Of a DNA stretch of 64,000 nucleotides, positions 44,673 through 57,300 are shown piece by piece (position 1 is the first letter of the stretch; every line of letters begins with the position of its first letter). This DNA is from Catenaria anguillulae PL171 (lineage: Eukaryota > Blastocladiomycota > Blastocladiomycetes > Blastocladiales > Catenariaceae). Below the pieces are notes generated by a model, which had not been told where the DNA came from, ran no database searches, and was given only the letters and a program-made list of their open reading frames with translations. The position numbers were made by a program, and so were the translations under genes. The stretch spans positions 186,001 to 250,000 of the forward strand of contig MCFL01000022.1 in the NCBI GenBank assembly GCA_002102555.1, read 5' to 3'.

Positions 44673-46904
44673 ATGCTCGCCAAACGTCACATGTCAAACA
44701 CCGCCATGACCGATTCCACCACCACCACCGCCGCCACCGCCACCTACCCGGTGCCTCTGTGCCCGGACGACTCGACCTCGTTCGCCAACACGGCCGCTGC
44801 CCGCACCACCCACGTGCACCTCGACCTGACTGCCGACTTTGCCGCCAAGCTACTGCAGGGGTCGGTCACGCTGACGGTCGACCTGGCCAAGGGCGCTTCG
44901 CAAGTGATCCTCGACTCGTCCTTCCTCGACATCCACTCTGTGTTCCAAGTCAACGACAACCAAGGCGCCAACGCCACCCCGCTCGCCTACACGGTCAAGC
45001 CTAGGCACGACAAGTTTGGCGCGCCCATTGTCATTGACCTGCCCACGCCTGCCCTGGACGAGTCGTCGTCCGTCAAGATCCGCGTGGCCTATGCCACCAC
45101 CAACAAGTGCACTGCGGGCCAATGGCTGACGCCGTCGCAAACCGTGGGCAAGGTTCATCCCTACTTTTTCACGCAATGCCAGGCCATTCACGCGCGGTCA
45201 CTCTTGCCCGTGCAAGACACGCCCTCGCTCAAGATCACCTACTCGGCCACCATCACGGTGCCCGAACCCTTGCGTGCGCTCATGTCGGCGCATCGCAAGG
45301 GCGATGAGCCCGCCGCCAAGCCGGGGTTCAGGAGTTTTCATTTCGACCAGCCCACCAGCATTCCGTCCTACTTGATCGCCATTGCCATTGGGAACATTGA
45401 CGGCATTCAAGTCGGCCCGAGGACCACCGTGTTTTCCGAGCCCGAGGTTGTCAAGGCCGCGGCTGAGGAGTTTAAGGATACCGAAAAGATCATTCAGGCG
45501 GGCGAAGAGATTGTCATGAAGTACGAGTGGGGCAACTACGATTTGCTCGTGTTGCCGTCGTCGTTCCCGTACGGTGGCATGGAGAACCCTTGCTTGACGT
45601 ACGTACACGCTTGTGCCTCCTCGGGGCTGTTTTCTTCTTGCTCGCATTTCTCACATTTTCTTGACATTTTCTTTTCTACTTTTTCGTTAGCTACGTGACC
45701 CCGACACTGCTCGCCGGAGACAAGTCGCTCGTGGACGTGATCGTTCACGAATTTGCCCACAGCTACGCCGGGAATCTCGCGACCACCAAGTCGTGGGCAG
45801 ATTTTTGGTTGAACGAAGGCTGGTGTGTGTTCCTGGAACGCAAAATCATTGCCGCCTTGCACGGCGAGCCGCACCGCCAGTTTAACGCGCGCATTGGCGA
45901 AAAGGCACTCAAGGAATCGGTCAACTTGTTTGGCCACGACAACCCGTACACGTGCTTGTGCGTCAAGATGCACAATGTGGATCCTGACGACAGTTTTTCG
46001 TCGGTGCCGTACGAGAAGGGCTTTGCCTTCTTGTATCATCGTACGCACGCTTTTTTCTTGCTCTTGCATTGTCCACCCATTTTGCCATGGCATTTGCGTG
46101 GTCATGTTGCTCACGTTCCTTGTGTCATTGACAGTCGAGCAACTCATTGGCGAAACCACCTTTGCCGCATTCACAAAGGCCTACTTCAAGACGTTTGCAG
46201 GCAAGTCGATTGACACAAACGATTTCCAGACCTTCTTGTTCCAGTTCCTGGACCATTACTTTGGCCCCGAGAAGGTGGACGACCTCAAAAAGAAGGTGGA
46301 CTGGGACGCGTGGCTGCACCAACCCGGCATGCCGCCGTCGACAACAAGTACGGCGACGAGCTTGCGCGCCCATGCTTGGAACTGGCTGCAAATGGGACAA
46401 GGCGCGCGAGTTGCCCGCGGACGAGGTCAAGAAGCACTTTTCGGAGCAGGATATCCAGGCATTTAGCGCCTTGCAAAAGGGTATGTGAGGGCTTTGTCTC
46501 CGGCCTTGTTTTCTTGCTGTCCTTGTTACTCACGACACGACCCGGCCGCACCCGCGCCGCTGTGGTTCATTTGTCTCATAGTCTTGCTGCTCGAAGAAAT
46601 CGACCAGCTCGCCCACTGCCACACTCGCACCTCGCGCACATGGACGCGGTCTACCACTTGACATCGGCGCGGAACTGCGAGATCCGATTCCGTTGGCACT
46701 TGATTGCCTGCGTGCGCACTATGCGCCCATTTACCCGAAACATGCCAGTTCTTGGCCGAGGTTGGCCGCATGAAGTATGTGCGTCCGCTTTTCAGGTTGT
46801 TGAACAAGGCGGCGCGTGATATGGCCGTCGAGACGTTTGATAAGCTCAAGGATGGGTATCATCCGATTTGCGCCATGTTGGTCAAGAAGGATTTGGGCGT
46901 GTAG
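44673..46904 (+). CDS. M1 aminopeptidase / leukotriene-A4-hydrolase family (yeast Lap2-like)
   Basis: A zinc metallopeptidase that trims N-terminal residues; in animals the enzyme also hydrolyses epoxides such as LTA4. Exons 44673-45598, 45691-46040, 46135-46480 and 46582-46904 join in phase at their borders. Landmarks: [20 protein letters not shown] (family signature), the substrate-anchor loop FPYGGMENP, the zinc site [10 protein letters not shown] followed 18 residues later by Glu in [19 protein letters not shown], and the C-terminal armadillo-like part with [16 protein letters not shown] and [12 protein letters not shown]. The usual HEISHSW is HEFAHSY here. One-base gaps near 46333, 46392 and 46625 disrupt the C-terminal half. 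ATG 44673 may add a short presequence; ATG 44691 is an alternative. Confidence 0.9.
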
Positions 46905-47319
46905 TGTATGAGAATGGGCTGCGACCGGCCAGCAGAACGGATGTATTATATAATGAGATATGGACATGAAATGGATCCACTTCTTGACATGGCTCGATGC
47001 TCGGGCGTTTTGGCCAATGCCATTCCGGCTCCCTTGGCCCCATTGTGGCGTAGGTATACATACAGACACAGAATAGTGTCAACATTGCGGGTTGACATGA
47101 CTAGTTTAACATACGAAAGTGTGAAAAGTGAAAAAGTTTGCTGCATATTGCCGTGACCACTTCAGTGCGCATTCCGCCGATCCACGGAATCCGACTTTGG
47201 GACGACGCTCTCTTTGATTCGTTCAAAAGCCGCCAACCCCCTTCTCTACAAACCGAACTCTTGTCGCCTGTATCACACACTGCCAGTCAACAGAGCCAAA
47301 CAGCAACGAGAATCACACA
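46905..47319. promoter_or_regulatory. Intergenic region upstream of DAO
   Basis: 415 bp between two plus-strand genes. A TATTATATAAT element is at about 46943. It presumably holds the DAO promoter; no coding frame is credible. Confidence 0.3.
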
Positions 47320-48749
47320 ATGCACACGACTCCCACCGCCCCACCCATCGTCGTCCTTGGCGCCGGGTCATTGGTCTGACGACAGCCGTGCTCCTGCAAG
47401 CCGCCGGCTGGTCCGTGACACTGGTTGCCGCACACGCGCCGACTCGAACGCGCCCGAAGACGCTTCGCTGTTTGCGTCGCCCAAGGCTGGCGCGCACTGG
47501 CGGTCGACGGCCGACCCGGCTCATGCGCAGCACGTGCAAGCGGATCGCGTCACCCTGCAGGCTCTGCGTGGGCTCGTCAAAATCAAGGAGACGGGCGTGA
47601 TGCCGCTGTTGTCGATTGATGCGTATATGCCGGAAGCAAAGAGTCGGAGGTGGCTAAAGGGGACGCAAGTGGCGAGGATGCTTTCAAGTTGCCGTGGTTC
47701 AAAGATGACGTTGAAGATTTCAAGTTGATGGATAAGGAGCTATTGCCGCCGACGTGTGACAAGGGGTTTTCGTACATGGCCTGTACGTCTTGTCGTTGGA
47801 GACTTGGGGAACGAGTGCCACCGCAGCTCACCTGCTGTGACTTGTCTTTATGTAGATTCCTTCAACACGCCGCGCTACCTTGGCTGGCTATCGCGCCTGT
47901 TTCGTCGACTGGGCGGCAAGCTCGTCGTCAAGGAGGTTATTCACATTGACGAGGCGTACAGGCTCGGCAAGAGCTCGCACACGATTGTCGTCAACTGTAC
48001 CGGACTCGGTGCACGAACATTGGGCGGCGTCGAGGACAAGGCCGTGTACCCGACGCGCGGTCAAATCGGTATGTACACCAACTTGCACTTGTGCATTCAT
48101 CCGCAGTGTTCTTTTCTCAATGTTGACTGAACCCTTGTCATGCCCAGTTATTGTTCGGGCGCCTCACCTAAATATACCATCACCCGCCTCGGGCCCAACG
48201 GCGTCTTTGACTATGTGATCCCCGCGAAGACGGGCTCGTGATCCTTGGTGGCACATACCAAGAGGGCAACTGGACCATGCAACCGGACCCTGCCACGGCG
48301 CAACGCATCTTACGCAACGCCGTGCTCATCTGCCCACAGCTTCAAGAATACCCCGGCCAGGAACTCAAGGTCGTAGCACATCGCGTGGGTCTCCGACCCA
48401 CGCGCAAGGGCGGCATTCGCATCGAGCCCGAGTGGCGGTCGCCTACGGTGAGCGAACGCGACACGTTTCGACGGACTTACTTGACGGTGCACAATTACGG
48501 CCACGGGGGCGGTGGATATCAGGGCAGTTGGGGGTCGGCAAAGCAAGTCCTTGAGTTGGTCGAGAGGCATGCCATGGGCCCACTGTCGGCGGCGCCGGCA
48601 CCTGCTGAACTGTCCAGACGCCGCCCGCCTCGCCAAAGAAGAAGGGCGGGGCAGGCGTCGGCGGCCACAGAAAGGTTGCGGGGATCAAGACGTACGATGA
48701 AGCCATGCGCAGGGTGCTGGCTGTGGGAAGCATGAGGTCGCGCTTGTGA
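47320..48749 (+). CDS. Peroxisomal D-amino-acid oxidase (frame-disrupted)
   Basis: An FAD enzyme that oxidises D-amino acids to 2-oxo acids with H2O2. Landmarks: an N-terminal Rossmann motif VVLGAG(V)IGLTTAVLLQ, SPKAGAHWRS, GVMPLLSIDAY, YSFNTPRYLGWLS, VNCTGLGARTLGG, YPTRGQI, VILGGTYQEGNW, VGLRPTRKGGIR and the DAO signature VHNYGHGGGGYQGSWGSA. Introns 47782-47854 and 48068-48148 join in phase. One-base gaps occur near 47366 (inside the FAD glycine motif), 47445, 48168 and 48230. In the frame that fits the end, the protein stops with MRSRL at 48749; SRL is a peroxisomal PTS1 signal, which suits the H2O2 chemistry. The other frame ends at 48735 without such a signal. Confidence 0.88.
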
Positions 48750-49066
48750 GATGTCTGCGTCGGTCGCATGGCAAGTTGTGCCGCCGGTCGTCGGCGACCT
48801 TTGAAATGGGAAGAAGCATGTGTACATTGAACCTCTGTTGACGCTTTGCCCGATTGCATACAAATGAATTCATACATCTGTACGCTGTCCGCTTGTCTTG
48901 CGTGTGTGGCAAAATGGTGCGAGACAGTTTCTTCTGCGCGATCCGATGCGGATCGAGGCTCGAAATCCATCAGCAGACCGTGATGGGCGAGTGAGTGGAC
49001 GTCGAACTCAGAGTCATGGTTGACGCTCAAACGCAATGCACTTGACCCACTCAATGACCCGCTGCA
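48750..49066. promoter_or_regulatory. Intergenic region upstream of HAT1
   Basis: 317 bp between DAO and HAT1, both plus strand. No motif is recognised. Confidence 0.3.
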
Positions 49067-50684
49067 ATGAGCTCTGGTAGGCCTCGACTATGTCCCCACC
49101 TGGATCCTCGTGTGTGCCCCTCGCCACCGTGGCCGTCCGTCTTGCACACCATATCGAATCTCATGCTCTTGACACTGATCACGCTGCCTCCTGCCCGACC
49201 CACACACATGCTCTGGCCCGATTGCTTGCCTTCACTCTGCAGACGCACTCGTCGACACCCGCGCCCGCGCCACGCTCGGCGACTGGCGTGCCCCGTCCAA
49301 CGACATGGTCACGATCGAGCTCGTCCGGTCGCCCGCCTGGACGCCTGCGCTATCGTCGTCGAACAGCAAAAACAAGGAAACCGATGACGAACAGCTCTCG
49401 CACAAGTTTCATCCGACATTCACGTACCCGTTCTACGGCGATGACCAAGAAGTCATTGGGTACCGTGACCCCAAAGTCACACTCATGTACTCTGCATCGT
49501 CCATGTCGGTCATGGTGTCGTCAACGTTTAAGGAAAAGCATCCGACAGACGCCACGGTCGATTTGGTGCAGCCGCTGCTCGAGTACTTACCGCAAGGTTC
49601 GCGCTGCTGTGTTGGTCATGTCGTCGATATGGATGGCTCACTTTTTTCATTTGCAACAGACCTAATTCACGACCAAGCCAAATTCGCGGCTCTGTTGCGG
49701 ACCGATGCCTCGGCGACCACAGCCCCACCGGGCGAAAAAGTTCTCGAATACACATTGCCCGGATGCGGCCTCGACGTGTTTGAAGTGTACTCGTGCCGCT
49801 TCTCCACACCAAACTTCACCCGCCTGTACGACCGGCTCAAAATCCTGACCATGTTCTTTATCGAAGCCGCGACGCCTGCCGAGACAGACGATCCGCACTG
49901 GGACTTTTTGATCGTATATCGACGCCCCTCGTCGTCGTCAACGGGTAACGGGGCTTCCGGCGGCGGCTTTGCGCGCGAGTTCATTGCCATGGTGTCGCTC
50001 TACTCGTTTTTCATGTACCCAGAGGGCGTGCGGCGGCGCCTTTCGCAAGTGCTCGTGCTGCCGCCATACCAGCGCAAGGGCCATGCGCGGCGTCTGTACG
50101 AGTATGTGCTCGAGACGTGTGTACGGAACGCAGAAGTGCGGCAGTTGACCATTGAGGATCCCAGTGAGGCCATGGATGTGGTCCGGGATTTGGGCGATTT
50201 GCATTACCTGGTGCGCAACAATCACGGCGGCGTGTGGGCGCTAGCTGCGGCGGGATTGGCAACGGAGGAAGACGACGAAGAGGCGGACCCAAAGACCTCT
50301 GCGTCGACGCCGTCAAGACCCGGATCGTCCATGTCGTCGTCGTCTTCGCCGGCAACACCCGGAAAAGTCGGACGCGACCCGCGCGTGCTGTGCTCGCACG
50401 CGGCAAAGGTGGCGGCTTTGGCGCAGCTCACGACAAAGTGGAAGCTGCATTCGCGACAAGCCGAAAGGTTGTACGAGATGCTGGTGCTGCGCGAGATGCG
50501 TGCGCGGTCCAACGAAGGGTATCGGCTCATGGTCAAAGCCAGGATTTTCAGGCAGAACAAGGATGCGTTGATGCTCTTGGAGGATCAGCGCGAGCGCACG
50601 GAAAAGATTCACGAGACGTACCAAGCAGTGTTGGACGAGTATCGTGAGAGGTTGAGGGGATTGGTCAAGATTTTGGGGCGTTGA
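49067..50684 (+). CDS. HAT1: Histone acetyltransferase type B catalytic subunit Hat1
   Basis: Acetylates newly made histone H4 at Lys5 and Lys12 with Hat2/RbAp. Exon 1 is 10 nt (49067-49076), exon 2 is 49243-49596, exon 3 is 49660-50684; phases agree (about 462 aa) and there is no frame damage. The N-terminal domain has HPTFTYPFYGDDQEVIGYRD. The GNAT core has RRRLSQVLVLPPYQRKGHAR, where QRKGHA is the acetyl-CoA-binding Q/RxxGxG/A loop, followed by VRQLTIEDPSEAMDVVRDL with the catalytic Glu region. A Ser-rich insertion (50290-50375) and a charged C-terminal helical part (about 50400-50680) lengthen it relative to yeast (374 aa). The second intron is 63 nt and in frame, so only its GTTCGC...CAACAG borders betray it. 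Confidence 0.93.
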
Positions 50685-50936
50685 CAGTGCGAGGCGTGAT
50701 CAAGTGGGTCGGTTGTGTTGTATTGTTCATCATTCCGGTATTTATTTGTCTGTCTTTACGGACGAAGATATGAAATGGCTCAATGTGAGGCAGATCGACG
50801 GACTGATGGTTTGTTTGCACCCGGAACTGCATTGACTCGACTCGGTACGTCTGATTCAGACCAATGCAATGAATCTGCAGTATCCAATAAATCAGCACAA
50901 CACTTTGCAATTCATCGACTCAACTAGTACACCGCC

Positions 50937-52879
50937 ATGCCATCCTCTCTCGGGTCGGGCTCACTTCCCTCGGGCCGCTCCAGCCGAGAATCCAGCCCTG
51001 CCCGCTTTGAGCGCGTCAAGTTGCTTCGGAACCGATGTCTCGCCATGCTCGACCAGCTAGACAATTGGGAGCCAGCCAACACGGTTGAGAACAGCGGTAG
51101 CTCTTGGACGCTCGTCAACGGAAGCAACTGTGTCTGGCCGGGCAACCTTTCTGAAAAGACGCCCATCGAAGGCCTGCTCAAGCTCAAGGCGTCGATTGAG
51201 GCCGAGTTGCGCTTTTTAGACACTGTACGAATGCCGTTGCACTGCTCATTCACCAGAGAGCACTGATGCGAACTTGCTTCACAGCTCTACAACTCGCCCG
51301 ACCTCATTAAAGACTCACACGTCAACTCAACCAACGTGCCCAACCTCGAAGTCGTCCTCGCCTCGCTCGCCACAGCCAACAACCCAACGGCAGTCTTCAA
51401 ACCGTTTCAATTCTCGGAACCGTGCCCGACGTGCCACAACGGTCGTTACAAGCGGTATCTTTGTGTCTGCCCACCTAATTTGCGCCAGGGACTTGACAAG
51501 TCGGTCAAGGTCGATTTGGTTGTGGACCACGGGTGTACATGGATCAAAGTCCGTGCCAGCAATGCGCGCGCTGTCGAGTACGAGTTTCTCGAGGATCCAA
51601 ATTACGTCAGCGACGACGACGATCCGAGTCGGATCTTTGCGATCCAGAAGAGGAGAGCGACGACGGTGGCGGTGACAATGGGCAGTTGTGTGATGAAGGT
51701 CTAGCATCCTCGGGCACAAACCCGAGATCCACGACGACCACTCCAACCGTTGCGCTCGAATCTCGCATGCTCGCCACGCTGCGCCAATACACTCGAGCCG
51801 CCCAGGCCAACCCGGTCCACGGTAAAGTCCCACGCGTCATTTTCCGATTCACGGCCATTGACGAGCTCGATGCACGTGTCGCTGACTTGCTCACGCAAGC
51901 TGGAATCGAAGCCGAGGTGGTCCCCGCGGCCGACCTGCTTCAAGCCGCTCGTACCCGCGACTTTGTCCACGACGCATCTTCACGCAACGCATGCAGTTCA
52001 CTTTCACAGCTCCCGCCACTCTCTCCCACGCTCAATCTCGACGGGTCCACGCTGATTGCCCTGGTATCAGACCTCTCCCACTCGCACACCATGGCACAGT
52101 ATGCATCCACATTACCTTCATTTGCCACCCAACTCGATGCCGAAACCGCAACCCCTCTCCTAGCACCGCTTATTTCGCTGCTCTCCGGGCACCGGCTCGT
52201 TGTGACTGAACGCGCGCTCGCGCACTTTGTCAACATCTTGCGCACCGTTGCTGGTCCCAAAGAACGGCTGCGCGCCATGTTCCTGCTTCCGGATCTCGCC
52301 ACGCCCGGCGACATTGCACACGGCCACGACGGCGTCTCCATGCCCGTTGACGTGCGTGCCGAAACAGAGGCCAAAGCCGCGGGGCTCGCCTGGCGCACGC
52401 ACCGCAATCTCTCGCTTGTCCCAACTTGGCTCCACTCATTGCTTGGCGCGCTACTAACGGATCTCGAGCCCATTGATCCACATCCGGATCTCGTATCGGA
52501 CATGTTTGCCGAACTGCAAGCCGTGACACAGGGCAACGACAAGTATGCCCTTGAAGCCGCAAAACGCGCGCACATGTCGGGGCGCGAGCGCGCGCGGCAG
52601 GCCACGTCGGGTGAAAACAAGGCACGCATCGTGTATGTGAATGGGCGGAAACCGGGCAAGGTCAAGTGGATGCATGCGAGTGTGTTTGGAACCAGCCATG
52701 CATGTGGGTTCACCACGGTCACGGCCAATTTGGCCATTGTGCGGTCGGTTCAGGAACTTGGCGTTCCCATCAGTGTGTGGGTGCATCAGCCGCGGTCGCT
52801 GACGGAGCAGAAGAGTATGATGGCTGCTAGAGTTCAGTGGAAGGCGTGCAGGATGCAGATGCAGACTTGGTATCCATGA
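50937..52879 (+). CDS. UPF0415 family protein (C7orf25-like, DUF1308)
   Basis: A conserved eukaryotic family without a settled role. Exons 50937-51224 and 51285-52879 join in phase 0. Landmarks: N-terminal helices (RNRCLAMLDQLDNWE), a Cys-rich segment CPTCHNGRYKRYLCVCP unusual for the animal form, LNLDGSTLIALVSDLSH and the C-terminal block TTVTANLAIVRSVQELGVPI with VHQPRSLTEQK, which matches UPF0415 closely. A one-base gap near 51615 (a GACGAC repeat) interrupts the acidic linker. The CPxC...CxC pattern could bind zinc; that is inference. The gene follows HAT1 on the same strand by 250 bp. Confidence 0.83.
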
Positions 52880-53423
52880 GCGAAGTGGAGAGGACTTGGC
52901 CGACTTGGCAGTGACTTGAACACAGTATGGGGACGAGGATGGATACAGGGGTACAAACCCTGACGGATGGTGGTTGCATATTGCTCACGCACACTCAAAC
53001 CAGTCGATTGGGCTCAAGTTGAGATGGTGTGCTGTAAAATAGCCGATTCGTAACCGGTCATACACTCTACCTGACGCACATGTGCAAACGAAAGACTCTT
53101 CCCCATTCTTCTGCAAAGTTGTGAATGATCTTTCGAGCCTTGACACAACTTCCTCGTCTGCCATGTCTTTGCCTCCCACGCCCCTTGGTCAATCCCGCAC
53201 GCATGCCTTGCCCAACCGTCACCAAGCCAGCATTTCCTTTCGTCACATCTTTCGCCAACTAGGATATTAATACACCGCGTGGGATGAAGTGGCAAAGTGT
53301 GAGGTCGTTCATCGTTGGTTGCACATTTGTTGTCGGCCGAACAACATGATCAATGACCTGAACCTCTTTACTTTCCAACGCAGCCCAGCCATTTCACAAG
53401 AGAAACTCGATGCAATAACCACC
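52880..53423. other. Gene-free stretch upstream of MDM12
   Basis: 544 bp between the UPF0415 gene and MDM12. It should hold the MDM12 promoter. No coding frame or repeat is seen. Confidence 0.3.
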
Positions 53424-54253
53424 ATGTCTCTCGCAATCAACTGGTCGCTGTGGACGACCAGCTCGCCCGTGGCCTCGAGTCCTTTCTCACAAGCCGCCTC
53501 TCGGACCTGACTGCATCCATCCCGAATGTCCGCAACCTCCGCATCTCCAATCTTGCCTGGGGGTCTGCTGCTCCCGACATCACGCTGCTCGACATTACAA
53601 GCCCCTATGAAGACTTTTACTGGCAGGATGTAGTCAGCAACGGCAACCCGACCGCGTCACCACCACCACAACCATCCGCCAATCATGAACCTCTGCCGCA
53701 TCCGGCCACTGGACCTACAGCTTCTTCCTCGTCAACGCCCGCAGCCTCGACACTGCTGCACCTTCCCTACCCGACCACCCAATCCCACGCTCTCCGACAG
53801 ACGTTCAATTCCACGTCCACGTCGCGTACAAGGGCGATCTCTCCTTGGATGTGCACGTGGACTTGGGCGCACCTCTACCCGGTGGTGGTGGCGGGTCCAT
53901 TTGGTTGCCGCTGCACATGCACCTGAAATCCATGCACATTGACGCACTCTTTGCCTCGCTGTACTCGAGGCCGGATCCAGATTTTCCTGGTGTTTGCTTG
54001 AGTGTGAGGACGAGTCTGGGAGTACAAAGTACGACGCCGATGGATCTCCAAGCTCAACGATATCAGCGCTGACGCTGCTCTCCGTTTCTAGTATCTTAAG
54101 GCGTTCAACATTGAAACATCGGTTGGGAATGCAAGTCGCCAAGTGCTGCACAACGTGTCCAAGGTCGAACGCTTCCTCATTGACGCCATTCACCGATTGC
54201 TTGACACCGAATGCGTGTGGCCAAACTATCACACAGTCATTCTTGAGCGTTAA
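53424..54253 (+). CDS. MDM12: ERMES subunit Mdm12 (SMP lipid-transfer domain)
   Basis: A soluble SMP-domain protein linking Mmm1 (ER) and Mdm34/Mdm10 (mitochondria) for phospholipid transfer. Start MSLAINW matches the Mdm12 N-terminus. Then, after a one-base gap near 53450, LARGLESFLTSRLSDLTASI, APDITLLDITSPYEDFYWQD (the 'DI-DP-x-DFY' hallmark), a Pro/Ser linker, FHVHVAYKGDLSLDVHVDLG, IWLPLHMHLKSMHIDALFAS and the C-terminal LHNVSKVERFLIDAIHRLLD ending NYHTVILER at 54253. At least two further frame changes (about 53790 and 54065-54110) leave the middle approximate. ERMES is common to fungi but lost in animals. It is convergent with Trm3, only 72 bp between stops. Confidence 0.85.
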
Positions 54254-54325
54254 AACCATCTATCACGTATCCATGCATGTAGACATGGTTTTGCTAATAC
54301 ATGCGACACCGTTTCCTTCAATGAA

Positions 54326-57300
54326 TCAGTCGACCAATCGCCGCCTCACATACTCCCAACAGATCGTACACGCGGCATTGTGCACATTCAAACTCCGCGT
54401 GACACCCAATTGCGGGATTTCAATGCACATGTCCACCTCGGCAAGCAACTCTCCCGGCACACCTTCCTTTTCTTTACCCAGCAACAAGACCATCTTTTCC
54501 GGAAACCTGGCGACCTTTTCCAACGATACACTTGCGCTGTCTGCTCCAAAGCGACAATCACATAATGCTTGCGCTTCATGGCCCGCAACCAATCAACGAG
54601 CGGCTCGCCCCTGGCCACCTGCTCAATTGGCAAGTGCGATCGGCGCTCACGGCCAGCGTGCGAAACAAAGGGTCGGTCAGGATATTGGATGAGTGCACCG
54701 TGAGTCCACGCAATCCAAAGATCTCGCACGTGCGAGCGAGCCCGCCCAGGTTGGTGTTGAGTTCGACCAAAGAGGCACATACAACGAGGTCGAGCCGGCC
54801 GCGCGGGCCAAGTGTGCGGATGGCGGCTTGCATGGCGGCCAGCCGGGACGTCGAGTCGGCGGGTGCTTGTGCATCGGCCGAGGTGGTCACATCGGCCTGA
54901 AGCATGGCGGCCCAAGGATTGATTTTGCGTTGCACGGGCAGCGCAGGCGCAAGCGTGGTGCAATCACGTCCGGGAATGGTCAATCTTTGGCATTTCCTGT
55001 GCGGCCGCGGCCTTGACACACGCCGGCTCGGAATTGTTCTTGCTTCTCGCGCCTCGCCCGCCACCTTTGCCCTTGCTACTGCCCGCATTGTTGCCCGCCG
55101 CCCCGCCGCCACCACCAATCGGCTCCTCACTCGCCCGAATGCGCTCGCCCGCAGGCGCCGCCGTCACCACGCCTGTGACTTGCTCGGCCACAAAGTCTCT
55201 GCCCGCGGGATCATTCACCAGGTCCTCAACATGCTCGTGCTTGAGCAACATGTGCCTGCCCTCAGCCACCAGTGGCGCCACACGCTCCATCACGTCCCGG
55301 ACGCGCGCAAATGCACGCGACGACACGTACTCGTCGGGTGCATTGTCGGGAACAATGCGCGGCAGCAAGTGAAACACAAACTCGATGCTCAGGTCTTGCA
55401 GAGCGTCAAAATCGTTGGTCATGTACCCGGGCTCGAGGTATTTGGCCTTGAATTTCACACAGTCTTTGTTGGTCGTCAGGCACGCGTGCAGGGATTGGTG
55501 GGCAGGGTTAGATGTGAGTGCGTGCCAAGCGGGCGAGGCCGATTCGGCCGCGAGCGACAAGCACACTGTCCACGCACGCTCGAGCAGCCACTGCGTGTGC
55601 AAGCGGATAGTAAAGTGGTTGCTGGCGAGCCAGCACGTGACGGATCGGAAAATGGACTGGACCAGGTCGAGCAAATGTGCGTGTGCAACCGCCACCGTTG
55701 GAATCGACGTGGCGTAGCCCGTTGTCGCGGGTGCCGTCGTCGTCGTCGGCGGTGGCAACCTAGTGTCTGAGTGTGACCCAAGCACGGGCGACCAGTTGTG
55801 CAGGGCACGCACAAGGTATGCGGCAACAAACAAGACAGACGTGATCTTGACTGGCCGCCCATTGTACTGCTGAAGGGCATCAAACACGCGCGGCAGAATT
55901 GCGTCCAGGTTGTGCAGCGCAAGAAGGGCCAGCAGCCACTCGCAGTAGGGGCGGATGTTGCTCGATGGTTCGCCGTCAAAGATGCGCAGTACAGACGTAA
56001 AGTAGTCGAGGGCAGTGGTGGGTGTCACGGCGTATGGCGTCATAATGAGAATGACTGACAGAAGGCGGAGTTTGGCGCGGTTGGGTTGTTGGTTGGGGAA
56101 CTCCAAGGATGGGTTGAGTGCGGGGCTGAAAAAGGTTTGCATGAGCAGCGAGTAGAGGGCAGGGCCATATTCCGTGTGCGTTGCGAGTTGGGCGGCAAGT
56201 GCCGCGCCCAGGACGCGGACAGAGTAGTCGGTATTCGCACTATGACCAGAATACGCGTCAGTGAGTCGCTCGGCCAAGAAGACAGGCGGACAGAAAACAT
56301 GAGCATACCCGATCTCGGACCCAAGCTTTCTCAACCATACCGTCTCGAGCCTCTCCTCGTCCCGATCCCGAGCGGGTCCATACATGATCCATTTCACCAG
56401 CGTCTCCCGATACCTAAACCCTAACTCGGCATTGTCATCGAGCGTCTGATACATACGCTCGGCCGCCATGGACACGACGGAAAACTTTGTCGACCCAATG
56501 TCAATCACCTTACACATGTACGCCTCAATCACGGGCTGCAACGAGTCCTCGCGCAAATACTTTGGTGCAAGCAGCAGGTCGAGGAAGGCTGGGTACAGAA
56601 CGTTGAAATGCTTTGGGACAGAAGTCGTTTCCACCACCATGGACCAGGAAATGCCAAGTGCACGGGCAAAGCGGGATGCGTCGGCCGGTGAAATGAGCCG
56701 GGCGGCAGCGCGAATGAGCGGAACGGACCCCTCACGGTGGTCGCTCTCAAGCTCGTCGAGGAGTTGGTCCGTCAGGTCCGTCAAGAAGTCTGAGCTCGAG
56801 TTGACAAGCAAGACGAGGCAGTTCCATTTCAGCGTAACAAACCTCGTCACGAGATCGTTCCAGTGGACCTGCGCCGATGCCGGCCGCGAAATACTGGCCG
56901 ACTGAATCATTTCCGTCGAAATGCCAACACCCGCTTGACCAGTGCCGCACACGTACTCTGCCAGTCGCATGGCCAGTACCTTAGCCAACTGCACCTCAAT
57001 GGACCCATCATCCTTGTCGCTCGCCAACACTCGCCGCACCTCCGCACCAACTAAACCCTGATCCGCATACCGGGCAAATACCGGCACCATGTCCAAGTAA
57101 AACTCGAGCCACTCGGTCGATGCCACACGGTCCAGCTGCATCATGAGATACGAGGCCACATTGGCGCCGACAGCCGCCGTGACTAGCTCGTCGTCAAGCG
57201 CCATGGCAAGCGCAGTGCGCTGTTCCGGAATGCCCTGGGCAAGGTACGGGTGCGTGTACACTTGATTGATCACGGCCTTAATGGATTCGCGGGCCCGCGA

